From: Moraxellaceae bacterium
Lineage (GTDB): Bacteria; Pseudomonadota; Gammaproteobacteria; Pseudomonadales; Moraxellaceae
NCBI GenBank assembly: GCA_004173455.1
Contig: SECL01000001.1
Location: forward strand, 1-64,000
Length of the DNA: 64,000 nt
Direction: 5' to 3'
Position numbers and translations under genes: made by a program. This document shows, piece after piece, positions 9,571 through 22,602 of this stretch (positions within the stretch are counted from its first letter, which is position 1; each line of letters starts with the position of its first letter). The notes beneath the pieces are model-generated. The model was not told the DNA's origin, did no database searches, and saw only the letters and a list, made by a program, of their open reading frames with translations.

Positions 9571-10071
9571 TTACTTGTTCGTACTTTGTTGATTCACGTA
9601 TTGCATGATCAACTGTGCAATTCGGTCGATTGCCTGCAACACAATCTCCTCTGGATCGCCCTGAAACACTTCGCGATGCGTGTAAACCTGCTCCCGAATA
9701 ATCATATGAAAAAACATGGTGCCTACCGGTTTTTGTGGCGTTTCGCTACCGCCCGATGAAGCCAAACCTGTCACACCCACTCGAATATCCGTATCAAAAA
9801 ACTGCTTTAGGTTCTGCGTAATGAGTTGGGTGACCTCAGCAGATTCGGGGCTAAACTGATCTATCAATGCTTTAGGAACCTTGAGCAAATTTTGTTTGAT
9901 GCAGGCGTCATAGCACACCAGACTGCCCAGCAGACATTGACCTGCCTGTTGAGTCAGTGAAAATTCTGCAGCCAAGCGGCCAGCAGTGGCACTTTCGACA
10001 AAAGCAATTTTTAATTTTTGCTCAACCAGTAACTGAGTGCACTGCTCGACCAGAACTGAAGGCATAGCCAT
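9571..10071 (-). CDS. CinA C-terminal family protein (PncC-like nicotinamide-nucleotide amidase)
   Basis: This 166-residue stand-alone CinA C-terminal domain lacks the N-terminal pyrophosphatase domain. Family members of this size deamidate NMN for NAD recycling. It keeps GVTGLASSGG, KPVGTMFFH and the GSLVCYDACIKQNLL block. The usual ESCTGG active-site motif reads ESATAG (26-31), a variant I associate with the Acinetobacter branch, so activity should be treated as probable rather than certain. It is convergent with yheS. Confidence 0.8.
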   Translation of the reverse strand: MAMPSVLVEQCTQLLVEQKLKIAFVESATAGRLAAEFSLTQQAGQCLLGSLVCYDACIKQNLLKVPKALIDQFSPESAEVTQLITQNLKQFFDTDIRVGVTGLASSGGSETPQKPVGTMFFHMIIREQVYTHREVFQGDPEEIVLQAIDRIAQLIMQYVNQQSTNK

Positions 10072-10215
10072 AGATTTCCTATACAGCTTTTATTTTCAAA
10101 AAATTAGCATGCTTAGTTTTTGACACCTGTTAGATTTTGGTTGAAGTTTATTATTCTGCGATACCTTTTTATGGTAATGCGTTAAACAAAAAGCAGTGTT
10201 GTAAAAGTTAGCCAT

Positions 10216-10244
10216 AAAAAAGCTGCAACCTGTGCAGCTTTTTT
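10216..10244. terminator. Bidirectional terminator after gyrB
   Basis: A 12-bp stem (10216-10227 with 10233-10244, AAAAAAGCTGCA/TGCAGCTTTTTT) has a 5-nt loop. It lies 21 bp beyond the gyrB stop, and the A/T arms allow use on both strands. Confidence 0.85.
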
Positions 10245-10264
10245 ATACGCTTTAACTCTAAGGA

Positions 10265-13925
<3,661 letters not shown>

Positions 13926-13949
13926 GGCAGATAACTGCAATAAACAGCA

Positions 13950-15116
13950 TTACACCCGCATTGGCATCACGACATACAGGCTGCTACTGGTGCTCGGATC
14001 CTGAACCAGTGCCGAGGCATTGGCTTCTGAAAGCGTGAGCTGCACCTGATCACTGCTAAGTACTCCAATCACATCTAGCAGATACTGGGCATTAAACGAC
14101 ATTTCCAGACTATCGCCTTCATAGGAAATGGCCATATCTTCAACCGCTTCATCCTGTTCTGGATTATTGGCACGTAATTGCAGTTCATTATTTTTAAAGA
14201 CCAAAAAGACGCCGCGTAATTTTTCATTACTTAAAATGGCCACCCGTTGCAGGGACTGACGGAACTGGTCATGATTAATCAAAACAATCTTGTTGCCATT
14301 GCGCGGCAGTACACGGCGATAATCTGGAAATTTACCATCAATCAGCTTGGTGCTAAAGCGCACCACAATATCATTGTTGGTATTATTGTCTTTTTCTTTA
14401 TCCTTAGCCGCCAGTGTAATACTGACATTCATTAACTCACGGCCAATAATCAGGGTTAATGGCTGATCATCCACAGTAAGCAGGCGCTGCAACTCCCCTA
14501 CTGCCTTGCGTGGCACAATCGCCTGCAAGGTTTGCTGACCCTCAAAAATGGCAGACGTTTCAGACAGCGCCAGACGGTGGCCATCGGTAGTTACTGCGCG
14601 TAATTGTCCTTCTGCGGCTTCAATCAGCGTGCCAGTCAAATAAAAACGCACATCCTGCACCGCCATGGCAAAGGCAGTTTTATCCAGCAGTTTTTTCAGT
14701 TCACTTTGCGCCACCTGAACCGATTCTCCGGCAACCACGCCATTGGTAGCCAGTAAAGGATAATCCTCTGCCGGTAATGTGCCTAATACAAAACGGCTAT
14801 TGCCAGATTTTAAAATGCAGCGCTGGTCATCAGTCACCTGCAAGTCAATCAGCGCAGCATTGGGCAGTGATTTACAGATATCAACCAGCTTGCGAGCCGG
14901 CACCGTGGTGTCCCCAGCTTGCAAACAAGCACCACTGGCCAATTGCGTGCTGGCCACCAGCTCTACTTCCAGATCAGAACCGGTTACAGTAAGTTGCTGC
15001 TCAGTCACTTGTAATTTAATATTGGACAAAATACTTAAGGTATGACGACGCTCGACCGCCCCAACCACATGAGATAAGACGTTTAATAACAAGTCTTTAC
15101 TGATTTTTAGGCGCAC
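13950..15116 (-). CDS. dnaN: DNA polymerase III subunit beta (sliding clamp)
   Basis: Ring-shaped processivity clamp of the replicase. The 388 residues are a little longer than the roughly 367 of E. coli. The extra length sits partly in an Asp/Asn/Lys-rich stretch (AAKDKEKDNNTNND, about residue 240). The N-terminus MRLKISKDLLLNVLSHV and the C-terminal YVVMPMRV are typical. The gene follows dnaA after 139 bp and precedes recF by a few bases. Confidence 0.97.
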   Translation of the reverse strand: MRLKISKDLLLNVLSHVVGAVERRHTLSILSNIKLQVTEQQLTVTGSDLEVELVASTQLASGACLQAGDTTVPARKLVDICKSLPNAALIDLQVTDDQRCILKSGNSRFVLGTLPAEDYPLLATNGVVAGESVQVAQSELKKLLDKTAFAMAVQDVRFYLTGTLIEAAEGQLRAVTTDGHRLALSETSAIFEGQQTLQAIVPRKAVGELQRLLTVDDQPLTLIIGRELMNVSITLAAKDKEKDNNTNNDIVVRFSTKLIDGKFPDYRRVLPRNGNKIVLINHDQFRQSLQRVAILSNEKLRGVFLVFKNNELQLRANNPEQDEAVEDMAISYEGDSLEMSFNAQYLLDVIGVLSSDQVQLTLSEANASALVQDPSTSSSLYVVMPMRV

Positions 15117-15255
15117 GCTGCAATCCTCTTGAGATGGTACACTTCAACACGGCATTATTATTAACGCATCACGATGGGATTTAATGCTGGTGTGAAATTA
15201 AAACAATAATGATTACAGTCGCAATCATAGAAAAAAATATGGCTTATTGTGCCAG

Positions 15256-16644
15256 TTAACTCTGCAATAAACGCAATAAATTTTGATAATCTTCGTTAAA
15301 CGCAGGATCAGATTGACACAACTCTCTTACCTTGTCACAGGCATGCATTACCGTGCTGTGATCACGGCCACCAAAGGCGTCACCGATATCTGGAAAACTG
15401 TCACTGGTGAGTTCACGCGCCAGCCCCATGGCAATCTGGCGCGGCCGTGCGTAAATCCGCGTGCGCTTGGGGCCAATCAACTCTTTTAAGGGAATACGGA
15501 AAAATTCACTCACCACGCGCTGGATGTTGTCAATACTCATGGTACGGGCACGAATAGCCAGCACATCCTTTAAGGATTCGCGCACCACGTCTAGATCAAT
15601 GGTTGTGCCCTTAAAACGCGAAATGGCTACCACCTTGTTGAGTGCCCCTTCCAGCTCACGCACATTGGCCACCACTTGCTGGGCAATAAACAAAGCACAA
15701 TTACGCGGCAGTTCAATCCCATTGCTTTCGGCTTTTTTGAGTAAAATTTCAATACGGGTTTCCAGATCTGGCGGTTCAACCCCTACCGACAACCCCCATG
15801 AAAAACGCGACACCAAACGCGGATCCAGCTCAGTGAGTTCTTTGGGATAACGATCTGAGGTCAAAATAATCTGTTTGGATTCATCCAGTAATGCATTGAA
15901 AGTATGGAAAAATTCAACAAGACTTGCCTTTCCTGTAAGCAAATGAATGTCATCAACCAACAACAAATCCAGCGAACGACAATTTTGCTTAAACTCATCA
16001 ATTTTGCCACGCTGCAAAGCACTAACAAAGTCCTGTACAAAATTTTCCGAGGTCATGTAAATCACTCGGGCATTGGGCTTGGCCTGCAATAAAGCATTAC
16101 CCACGGCATGCATCAGGTGAGTTTTACCCAGACCGGTCGGTCCATACAAAAACAACGGATTGTGCTGCGACTCGCCCAACTGGGTGAGTACCCGACGACA
16201 GGTTTCTGCTGCCATCTGGTTGGAACGGCCTTCCACAAATAAGGCAAAGGTAAATTGTGGATTAAGTTGACGTTTTTTCTGGGCTGGCAGATTTTTTGCC
16301 GGATCGGCCTCAACCACAGTAGCTTTACGCTCCCGCCCTGCTCCATGGACTGGTTCTACTGCCGTCGCAGGACTCACTGTTTGAGCAGCTTGCGAAATAA
16401 TTTCTCCAGGCCGTGAATCAACCTGAATATGCACCTCAGAAATACGGCCATTACTGGCTTTATTCACCAAATGGCGAATCTGATCCAGATGATGTTCCTG
16501 AATATAACGTGTCCAGTAATGATTTGGCGCAAGCAACACCAGTGCGTTGTCACGTTCCTCAGCATGAAGCGGACGAATCCACATCGTGAATACATTATCC
16601 GACAACTCATGCCGCAGTGTATTCAGACATTCTGCCCAGATCAT
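15256..16644 (-). CDS. dnaA: Chromosomal replication initiator protein DnaA
   Basis: AAA+ initiator that binds DnaA boxes and opens oriC. The 462-residue protein has an N-terminal interaction domain (1-80), a variable linker (about 80-125), an AAA+ core with GPTGLGKT (168-175) and LLLVDDIHLL, and a C-terminal helix-turn-helix with the DnaA signature GGRDHSTVMHACDKV. It reads away from the origin, which lies directly upstream (16.65-17.48 kb), so its promoter sits among the DnaA boxes and autoregulation is likely. Confidence 0.97.
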   Translation of the reverse strand: MIWAECLNTLRHELSDNVFTMWIRPLHAEERDNALVLLAPNHYWTRYIQEHHLDQIRHLVNKASNGRISEVHIQVDSRPGEIISQAAQTVSPATAVEPVHGAGRERKATVVEADPAKNLPAQKKRQLNPQFTFALFVEGRSNQMAAETCRRVLTQLGESQHNPLFLYGPTGLGKTHLMHAVGNALLQAKPNARVIYMTSENFVQDFVSALQRGKIDEFKQNCRSLDLLLVDDIHLLTGKASLVEFFHTFNALLDESKQIILTSDRYPKELTELDPRLVSRFSWGLSVGVEPPDLETRIEILLKKAESNGIELPRNCALFIAQQVVANVRELEGALNKVVAISRFKGTTIDLDVVRESLKDVLAIRARTMSIDNIQRVVSEFFRIPLKELIGPKRTRIYARPRQIAMGLARELTSDSFPDIGDAFGGRDHSTVMHACDKVRELCQSDPAFNEDYQNLLRLLQS

Positions 16645-17479
16645 GACACCCCCATAGAAACGATAAACAATAAAAAAAATAAATTAACGATCAACAGCAC
16701 TAATTAAATACGGCATATCTCATGCACATCCGGGATTTTATAAGGTCGCACTTCCTAGTGAGGGCAGCATTCTAACCAACTTATCAACATCTGTCATGAC
16801 ACCCTCCTTATGCGTGATGCTTTCTTGAACATTAAATTCATTTTTTACGAATTTAAATTTAAAACTACCTGTGGAAAACTTATTGGATAAAGATGTGGAT
16901 AAAAGCATACCCAAAGTTATCCACAATTCATACACAAATCTTCACTATTTTTATCCACATGATAAGTTATTATTTTAATTAATAAATATGGTGATTTCCA
17001 CAGAAAAACAGCTCCCTAATAATAATAACTAAGAATTTTAGAAATTTAAATTTATATTACGGTGCTGTATTTGTGGGGATAACTCAGATCACTTAAATAA
17101 TTTTGAAATGAATTTAAATTTAAAAAATTAGGATGAAGCCGCCACAGGGTAATGACTATTTGATAAAAATATTATCAGATTGTGGATAAGTTTCAAGAAT
17201 AAGTTTATTATTTTAATCATGCTATTGTATTTTAAGTGATTTATTTTACAACTATGCTTGTGAATAATTTTGTGGATAACCCTTAAAGTCATTTTCAATA
17301 GGTATTTATTTAAAAAATAAACATTAAAATCAATTTGTTATTTAATAGATGGAAGTTATCATCATTATTCGGTTTTGCTGGTTAGCACAAAAAAATAGCC
17401 ATAAACAAGGGCTTTTGTTTGACACAGCCGACAGAGGTCAATAAAATCGCGTTCTTTTTGTCAGCTTTGAGTTTTCATC
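16645..17479. other. oriC: Chromosomal replication origin region (oriC)
   Basis: This is an 835-bp AT-rich gap between divergent dnaA and rpmH. Perfect DnaA boxes (TTATCCACA) occur at 16917-16925 and 16951-16959 (+) and at 16894-16902, 17181-17189 and 17271-17279 (-). Variants occur at 16870-16878 (TTTTCCACA, -), 16994-17002 (ATTTCCACA, +), 17259-17267 (TTATTCACA, -) and 16781-16789. AT-only runs such as 16849-16863 and 17110-17125 (GAATTTAAATTTAAA) are candidates for the unwinding element. A short minus-strand ORF in the gap looks spurious. Confidence 0.93.
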
Positions 17480-17614
17480 ATGAAACGTACTTTCCAACCC
17501 AGCATGATTAAGCGTAAACGTGTTCACGGTTTCCGTGCCCGTATGGCCACCAAGAATGGTCGTCAAGTTCTGGCGCGGCGTCGTGCTAAAGGCCGTCATC
17601 GTTTAACTGTATAA
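17480..17614 (+). CDS. rpmH: 50S ribosomal protein L34
   Basis: A 44-residue, strongly basic ribosomal protein that starts [14 protein letters not shown] and ends [12 protein letters not shown], an essentially canonical L34. It is the first gene of the rpmH-rnpA-yidD-yidC-mnmE group leaving oriC. It is too short for many ORF callers, but the sequence is unmistakable. Confidence 0.97.
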   Translation: MKRTFQPSMIKRKRVHGFRARMATKNGRQVLARRRAKGRHRLTV

Positions 17615-17652
17615 ACTGTTTAACGTGCAAAGACGCGTGCGCGTCGGATAAC

Positions 17653-18057
17653 ATGACATCGTTTGCATTTGAACGTGAATGCAGGTTGTTGACGGCCGCC
17701 GATTTTAAGGCGGTGTTTGACCATGCCATGTATAAAGTCCATCAATCTGGTTTTTTGGTATTGGCGATCAAGCGCGATGCTGAATCTTCTCAAAGCCGTA
17801 TCGGCATTGTGGTGGCCAAACGAAAAATCAAGCGCGCACATGAGCGCAACCGTTTTAAGCGGTTGACCCGAGAAAGTTTCCGGCTGCACCAGCACCAGCT
17901 ACCTGCACTTGATATTGTGGTGATGGCAAAGCAAGGTGCCGATCACATGCATAACCCGCAATTGCATCAGGAATTGCAAAATGCCTGGGGCATGTTGCAT
18001 CAACGGGTTAAAAAACAGCAGCTGATCCAGCAGCCTATTTCTCCTCTCGTCACGTAA
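17653..18057 (+). CDS. rnpA: Ribonuclease P protein component
   Basis: Protein cofactor of RNase P, which matures the 5' end of tRNAs. It has 134 residues with a basic core. The RNR-type motif region [23 protein letters not shown] (about 56-78) contacts the RNA subunit, and [15 protein letters not shown] at the N-terminus is typical. It starts 38 bp after rpmH and ends 11 bp before yidD, in the conserved operon order. Confidence 0.95.
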   Translation: MTSFAFERECRLLTAADFKAVFDHAMYKVHQSGFLVLAIKRDAESSQSRIGIVVAKRKIKRAHERNRFKRLTRESFRLHQHQLPALDIVVMAKQGADHMHNPQLHQELQNAWGMLHQRVKKQQLIQQPISPLVT

Positions 18058-18068
18058 AGGGCAAGCCA

Positions 18069-18365
18069 ATGGCTGGTTTTTTACGCTGGTTGATTCGATG
18101 TTATCAAATGGCCATCAGTCCATTGCTTGGACCCCGATGCCGCTATATTCCTACCTGTTCCCAGTATGCCCTTGAGGCGGTTGCCCTGCATGGGGCTGGC
18201 CATGGCAGCTGGCTGGCTTTTAGGCGGGTATGTCGTTGTCATCCATGGGGCGGGCAGGGTTATGATCCGGTGCCACCGATCCGGCAAGCGGTACGCCCAT
18301 TTAGATCGTTTCAGCCACTTGATGCACAGCAGGCAAAACTTGGTATTCCTTTTCGGCAATGCTAG
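18069..18365 (+). CDS. yidD: Membrane protein insertion efficiency factor YidD
   Basis: A small 98-residue membrane-associated factor that helps YidC-dependent insertion. The diagnostic [20 protein letters not shown] stretch (residues 12-31) is followed by [17 protein letters not shown] (about 53-69), together holding the conserved cysteines. The amphipathic N-terminus fits inner-face membrane attachment. It sits between rnpA and yidC as in most gammaproteobacteria. Confidence 0.95.
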   Translation: MAGFLRWLIRCYQMAISPLLGPRCRYIPTCSQYALEAVALHGAGHGSWLAFRRVCRCHPWGGQGYDPVPPIRQAVRPFRSFQPLDAQQAKLGIPFRQC

Positions 18366-18401
18366 GCGTTTCAGATCGCTTTATTTATTGGGGTAAGCAT
18401 T

Positions 18402-20102
18402 ATGCAACAGTGGGGCAGAATTGCAATTCTGGCAGCCATGTTTGTGACGGCGTATTTAATTATTTTGGCATGGCAAAAAGACTATGGTCCCAATGCTCAG
18501 GTCAGCCAGCCACCAGCAGCCATTGCACCAAAAGCCGTATCAACAGCGGATGTGCCCAGTACAGCGCGTGCCGCAACCGCAACTGATGTTCCGTCGACTG
18601 CGTCAGCCACTGCCGCTAATCCTGTAGCGACCAATCCTGCGGCCACCAGTAACCTGATTGAGGTCACGACTGACGTTTATCGCTTGTGGATTAATCCAAA
18701 AGGCGGTGATGTAGTACGTGCTGAATTACTCCAGCATGACTTGAACAAAAATCAGGATAATAAACCGTTTGTCATGCTGGAAAATGATGCCAATCGTGTT
18801 TATATCGCCCAGTCGGGTTTGATTGGTACCAATGGCCCAGATGCCAATGCCAGTGGTCGACCCAACTTTGAAACTGAGAGTAAGCAGTACAGCATGGCCG
18901 CTGGCCAGCAAGTGCTGACTGTGCCATTGGTCTATCAGGCCGCCAATGGGGTCGAAATTATTAAGAATTTCACCTTAAAGGCAGGTGAATATCCGATTGA
19001 GGTCAGTTACCGGATTATTAACCGCGGTAGCCAGCCATGGCAGGGTCAGATGTTTGGCCAGATCAAGCGTGACAATAGTGCCGATCCTAGCAAGAGCCAT
19101 CAGGGTATTTTCCAGTTAGGAACTTATCTGGGCGGTGCTTGGGGTACGCCGGATGAGCATTATAACAAGCTCAAGTTTAATGATTTTCAGAGCGATGGTT
19201 TAAGCCCGCAGGCTAAAGGCGGCTGGGTCGGTGTGGTTCAGCATTATTTTGTGACCGCTTGGATTCCAGATCCCAAATACAATGCCACTTTAGAATCACG
19301 CCGAGTGGGTGATGATAATGTGATTGGCTTCCGTACGCCGCTGATTAATGTGCCAGCTGGCAAACAAATGGATGTCAGTGCCACGCTGTATACCGGTCCT
19401 AAGGTACAGTCCAAGCTAAAAGACCTAGCGCCCGGTCTGAACCAGACTGTAGATTACGGCTGGTTGTGGCCGATTGCTCAGGTGTTGTTTGTAGGGCTGA
19501 AATTCTTCCATAGTATTGTGGGGAATTGGGGCTGGGCGATTATTCTGTTGACCTGTGCCGTGAAGTTGGTGCTATTTCCGCTCTCGGCCAAAAGTTATCG
19601 CTCCATGGCCAAAATGCGCTTGATTGCACCAGAAATGCAGCGTTTGAAAGAAGAACATGGCGAAGACCGTATGAAGTTTTCGCAGGAAATGATGGCGCTG
19701 TACAAAAAAGAGCAGGTTAACCCATTATCGGGCTGCCTGCCTTTGTTGCTGCAAATGCCAATTTTCCTGTCGCTGTACTGGGTCTTAATGGAAAGCGTGG
19801 AGCTGCGTCATGCGCCATGGCTGGGCTGGATTCAGGATTTGTCTGCTATGGATCCGTTGTTCATTTTGCCGCTGATCATGGGTGTCACCATGTATGTGCA
19901 GCAAATGCTCAACCCGCAGCCGACTGATCCGATGCAGGCCAAGGTATTTAAGCTGATGCCGATTATCTTTACCGTGTTCCTGCTGTTTTTCCCGTCAGGA
20001 CTGGTGCTGTACTGGATTTGCAATAACCTGCTGACTATTTTGCAGCAGTGGATTATTAACCGCTCGATTGCTAAGGAAGCAGCGGCCAGAACAGTTAGCT
20101 AA
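18402..20102 (+). CDS. yidC: Membrane protein insertase YidC
   Basis: Inner-membrane insertase working alone or with SecYEG. The 566 residues have an N-terminal membrane anchor (about 7-22), an Ala/Thr/Pro-rich linker (about 30-85), a large periplasmic domain (about 88-345), and the conserved insertase core with five membrane segments (about 350-550), including PLSGCLPLLLQMPIFLSLYW. It starts 36 bp after yidD and ends in a strong terminator. Confidence 0.97.
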   Translation: MQQWGRIAILAAMFVTAYLIILAWQKDYGPNAQVSQPPAAIAPKAVSTADVPSTARAATATDVPSTASATAANPVATNPAATSNLIEVTTDVYRLWINPKGGDVVRAELLQHDLNKNQDNKPFVMLENDANRVYIAQSGLIGTNGPDANASGRPNFETESKQYSMAAGQQVLTVPLVYQAANGVEIIKNFTLKAGEYPIEVSYRIINRGSQPWQGQMFGQIKRDNSADPSKSHQGIFQLGTYLGGAWGTPDEHYNKLKFNDFQSDGLSPQAKGGWVGVVQHYFVTAWIPDPKYNATLESRRVGDDNVIGFRTPLINVPAGKQMDVSATLYTGPKVQSKLKDLAPGLNQTVDYGWLWPIAQVLFVGLKFFHSIVGNWGWAIILLTCAVKLVLFPLSAKSYRSMAKMRLIAPEMQRLKEEHGEDRMKFSQEMMALYKKEQVNPLSGCLPLLLQMPIFLSLYWVLMESVELRHAPWLGWIQDLSAMDPLFILPLIMGVTMYVQQMLNPQPTDPMQAKVFKLMPIIFTVFLLFFPSGLVLYWICNNLLTILQQWIINRSIAKEAAARTVS

Positions 20103-20130
20103 TTAGCAGCGCATTATCGTCATGTGTTTT

Positions 20131-20170
20131 AAAAAAACCGCCTGAAGTGCTACGCTGGGGCGGTTTTTTT
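20131..20170 (+). terminator. Terminator after yidC
   Basis: A 12-bp stem AAAAAAACCGCC/GGCGGTTTTTTT (20131-20142 with 20159-20170) encloses a 16-nt loop. It separates yidC from mnmE, so mnmE probably has its own promoter or depends on read-through. Confidence 0.85.
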
Positions 20171-20255
20171 ATGCGTGTTGTGATACGTGTTGCTTAGTGC
20201 GCATGATTTAGTATTTTGTTTCTCTATCTTTTTAACTATTTCTTGAGATGCCATC

Positions 20256-21608
20256 ATGAGCTTGACCCCGACCATTACTGCGATTGCCACGCCTCAGGGA
20301 CGTGGTGGTGTGGGCGTTATTCGCCTGTCTGGTGCTAAGGCGCTGGCCATTGCAGAGGCGCTAACGGCTAAGCCACTGCCTGCACCACGCATGGCAGGTT
20401 TTCGCCAGTTTAAGGATGCACACGGGGAAATCATTGATGAAGGGTTGATCCTGTGTTTTCCAGCACCGTACTCGTTTACGGGTGAAGATGTGGTGGAAGT
20501 GCAGGGTCATGGCGGAGTGGTGGTGCAAAATGCGTTACTGGCGCGTCTGTTGAGCTTGGGTGCTGTCGCGGCCAAAGCCGGTGAGTTTTCCTTGCGGGCG
20601 TTTGAAAATGGCAAAATGGATCTGGTGCAGGCCGAAGCCATTAGTGACCTGATTGATGCCAGTAGCGAGGCAGCGGCACGTTCGGCGGTTCGTTCGTTGC
20701 AAGGTGCGTTTTCGCTGCGGGTAAATGAGGTGCTGGAGCAACTGATTCATTTGCGCCTACATGTGGAAGCTGCTATTGATTTTCCCGAAGAAGAAATTGA
20801 TTTTCTGGCCGATGGGCGTATTTTAAATTTGCTGGAGCAGGTACAACAGGCCGTGACCCAAGTGCAAAAATCCGCAAAACAAGGCCAATTGCTGCGTGAA
20901 GGCTTACAAGTGGTGATTGCAGGCAAACCGAATGCCGGTAAGTCCAGTTTGCTGAATGCACTGGCTGGGGTGGATCGGGCGATTGTGACCGATATTGCAG
21001 GGACTACCCGTGATGTATTGCACGAAAAAATAACCCTAAATGGCTTGCCCATAACACTTACTGACACGGCTGGCCTGCGTGAAACTGGAGACATTGTCGA
21101 GCAGGAAGGCATCAAGCGGGCATATAAGGAAATTGAGCAGGCTGACCTATTGCTGCTAGTGTATGACCTGACCACTGATGATGATCCATTGGCGCTGGCT
21201 GATGGGTTTTTTCACCAGCGTGATCCCAAACGGCTGCTATTAATTGCCAATAAAGCTGATTTGGCCAAACAAAAACCGCATCAGGACGAATGGAACGGCT
21301 TTAAGCGGATTGTATTGTCTGCACGGCGTTTAGATGGACTTAATACGCTCATAGCGGCGATTAGCGCCCATGCAGGCTATCAGCCCGAGGAATCTACCTT
21401 TATTGCCCGAACGCGGCATCTGGACGCAATGGTGCGTTGTCAGCAGTATCTAGCCGATGCAAGGATACAATTGGTTGAGTTTCATGCGGGTGAGTTGATG
21501 GCAGAAGCTTTGCGTCTGGCACAAGCTGCCTTGAGCGAGATTACGGGTGAATTCAGTGCAGATGATTTGCTGGGCAAGATTTTTGGTAGTTTTTGTATTG
21601 GAAAGTAA
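20256..21608 (+). CDS. mnmE: tRNA modification GTPase MnmE
   Basis: With MnmG it installs the 5-carboxymethylaminomethyl group at U34 of certain tRNAs. The 450-residue protein has an N-terminal folate-binding domain (about 1-118), a helical domain, and an inserted G domain with GKPNAGKS (223-230), DIAGTTRD, DTAGLRET and NKAD. It ends with the catalytic CIGK. It is complete and ordinary; mnmG is not adjacent. Confidence 0.97.
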   Translation: MSLTPTITAIATPQGRGGVGVIRLSGAKALAIAEALTAKPLPAPRMAGFRQFKDAHGEIIDEGLILCFPAPYSFTGEDVVEVQGHGGVVVQNALLARLLSLGAVAAKAGEFSLRAFENGKMDLVQAEAISDLIDASSEAAARSAVRSLQGAFSLRVNEVLEQLIHLRLHVEAAIDFPEEEIDFLADGRILNLLEQVQQAVTQVQKSAKQGQLLREGLQVVIAGKPNAGKSSLLNALAGVDRAIVTDIAGTTRDVLHEKITLNGLPITLTDTAGLRETGDIVEQEGIKRAYKEIEQADLLLLVYDLTTDDDPLALADGFFHQRDPKRLLLIANKADLAKQKPHQDEWNGFKRIVLSARRLDGLNTLIAAISAHAGYQPEESTFIARTRHLDAMVRCQQYLADARIQLVEFHAGELMAEALRLAQAALSEITGEFSADDLLGKIFGSFCIGK

Positions 21609-21640
21609 AATTATAACAATCGAATCAATAGCAAAAACAA

Positions 21641-21672
21641 CACTGCTGGCTTAACAACTTAAGCCAGCAGTG
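21641..21672. terminator. Hairpin between convergent mnmE and DUF4142 gene
   Basis: A perfect 14-bp inverted repeat (21641-21654 with 21659-21672) has a 4-nt loop. On the minus strand it is followed by a T-rich stretch (TTGTTTTT). It is placed between two convergent stop codons, as expected of a shared terminator. Confidence 0.75.
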
Positions 21673-21689
21673 AATGTATCTAAATTTAG

Positions 21690-22247
21690 TTATTTGATCG
21701 AATCGCTGATTTGTTCAGCCAGTTGCAAGTGCATGGCCACAGCCGCGCGGGTCATGGTGAGATGGTTACGCAAATCAGGATGTTGAGCATTAGGAATTAG
21801 CTTCTTATCAATGGTTTCTAGCACCATTTTATGCACTTTAACCTGATTTTCCATATAGGTTTCATCAAAGTCTTTGGCATCAGCCTTATTCAATTTCATC
21901 ACGATTTCGTCACTGTCTTTTTGCAGTTTCATGCTCAGGTGATTGGCTTGGGGCGTCATATTGGCGCTGGCTAACAGTGCTTGGCCTTTTTGGTCATTAT
22001 CCGTGTGTTCATTGACCATACGCTGGGCAAAGTTTCTGACATCAGTACGCTGGGCTTTTTGCAATGCAATTTGTCCCTGAGAAATCTCACCCATATTGGC
22101 AGTGTGCAGCACCGACAAAATCTGTGCATCACTCATCTTGGCTTTCATCATGTGCATGCCATCACCATCATGCATGTCCTTCATGCTTTGACAGCCAGTC
22201 ATGGCAACCAATACACCCAGTAATGCGCCAGTCGCAATAATTTTCAT
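21690..22247 (-). CDS. DUF4142 family lipoprotein
   Basis: A 185-residue predicted lipoprotein with lipobox MTGC (Cys19) after a short hydrophobic signal. A Met/His/Asp-rich stretch follows (about 23-36), then a helical DUF4142-type domain with repeated acidic and basic helices. DUF4142 proteins are ferritin-like helical bundles of unknown role. The Met/His stretch after the lipid anchor might bind metal, which is inference only. AGGAAAG lies before the start. Confidence 0.8.
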   Translation of the reverse strand: MKIIATGALLGVLVAMTGCQSMKDMHDGDGMHMMKAKMSDAQILSVLHTANMGEISQGQIALQKAQRTDVRNFAQRMVNEHTDNDQKGQALLASANMTPQANHLSMKLQKDSDEIVMKLNKADAKDFDETYMENQVKVHKMVLETIDKKLIPNAQHPDLRNHLTMTRAAVAMHLQLAEQISDSIK

Positions 22248-22449
22248 AATCTTTCCTCAATTTGAGATATACATGTGTCAAAGCTCAAGACTAGAGCATG
22301 AAAATAAATGCTTTGTAATATTTTAACTCGGTTTTTAAAGATGTTAGGTGAAAAACTTGGCGCGAATGTAGCGTTATATAAAAATCTTTGCTTTGATTAA
22401 CATTCCATTAAATTAACGTAACGTATTAATCTTATAGTAAGTATCTCAA

Positions 22450-22567
22450 CAGGGGGATACTCAACCAGCCCCCTTGTAAGCCTGATTTTAAGGGATTTAG
22501 CCCTAGCGGTGAAGTGTGCAAGCATTACTCACACGGTATTAATCACTTAAATTCAGGCTGGTACAAG
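22450..22567. ncRNA. Structured intergenic element of unknown class
   Basis: A 118-bp element in the 355-bp gap between the DUF4142 gene and the YeaQ-type gene. A long outer helix pairs 22473-22492 with 22546-22567, with one mismatch and a two-base bulge. It encloses hairpins 22491-22504 (AGGG/CCCT) and 22514-22534 (GTGTG/CACAC). A further GGGGG/CCCCC hairpin (22452-22456 with 22469-22473) competes with the outer helix. The strand and class are unknown; it resembles a cloverleaf-like RNA or a repeat element. Confidence 0.45.
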
Positions 22568-22602
22568 AATTATTAAACAGAGCGAGTTATAATTCACAGC
22601 AA

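Noticed and set aside
16738-16935. Minus-strand 65-codon frame inside oriC
   Set aside because: It overlaps three perfect DnaA boxes, is low-complexity (Phe/Lys from AT-rich DNA), and has no ribosome binding site or family resemblance.
22473-22567. Resemblance of the structured element to part of 16S rRNA (TTAATACC followed by a hairpin)
   Set aside because: Only a few bases agree and the surrounding conserved rRNA sequence is absent; treated as chance.
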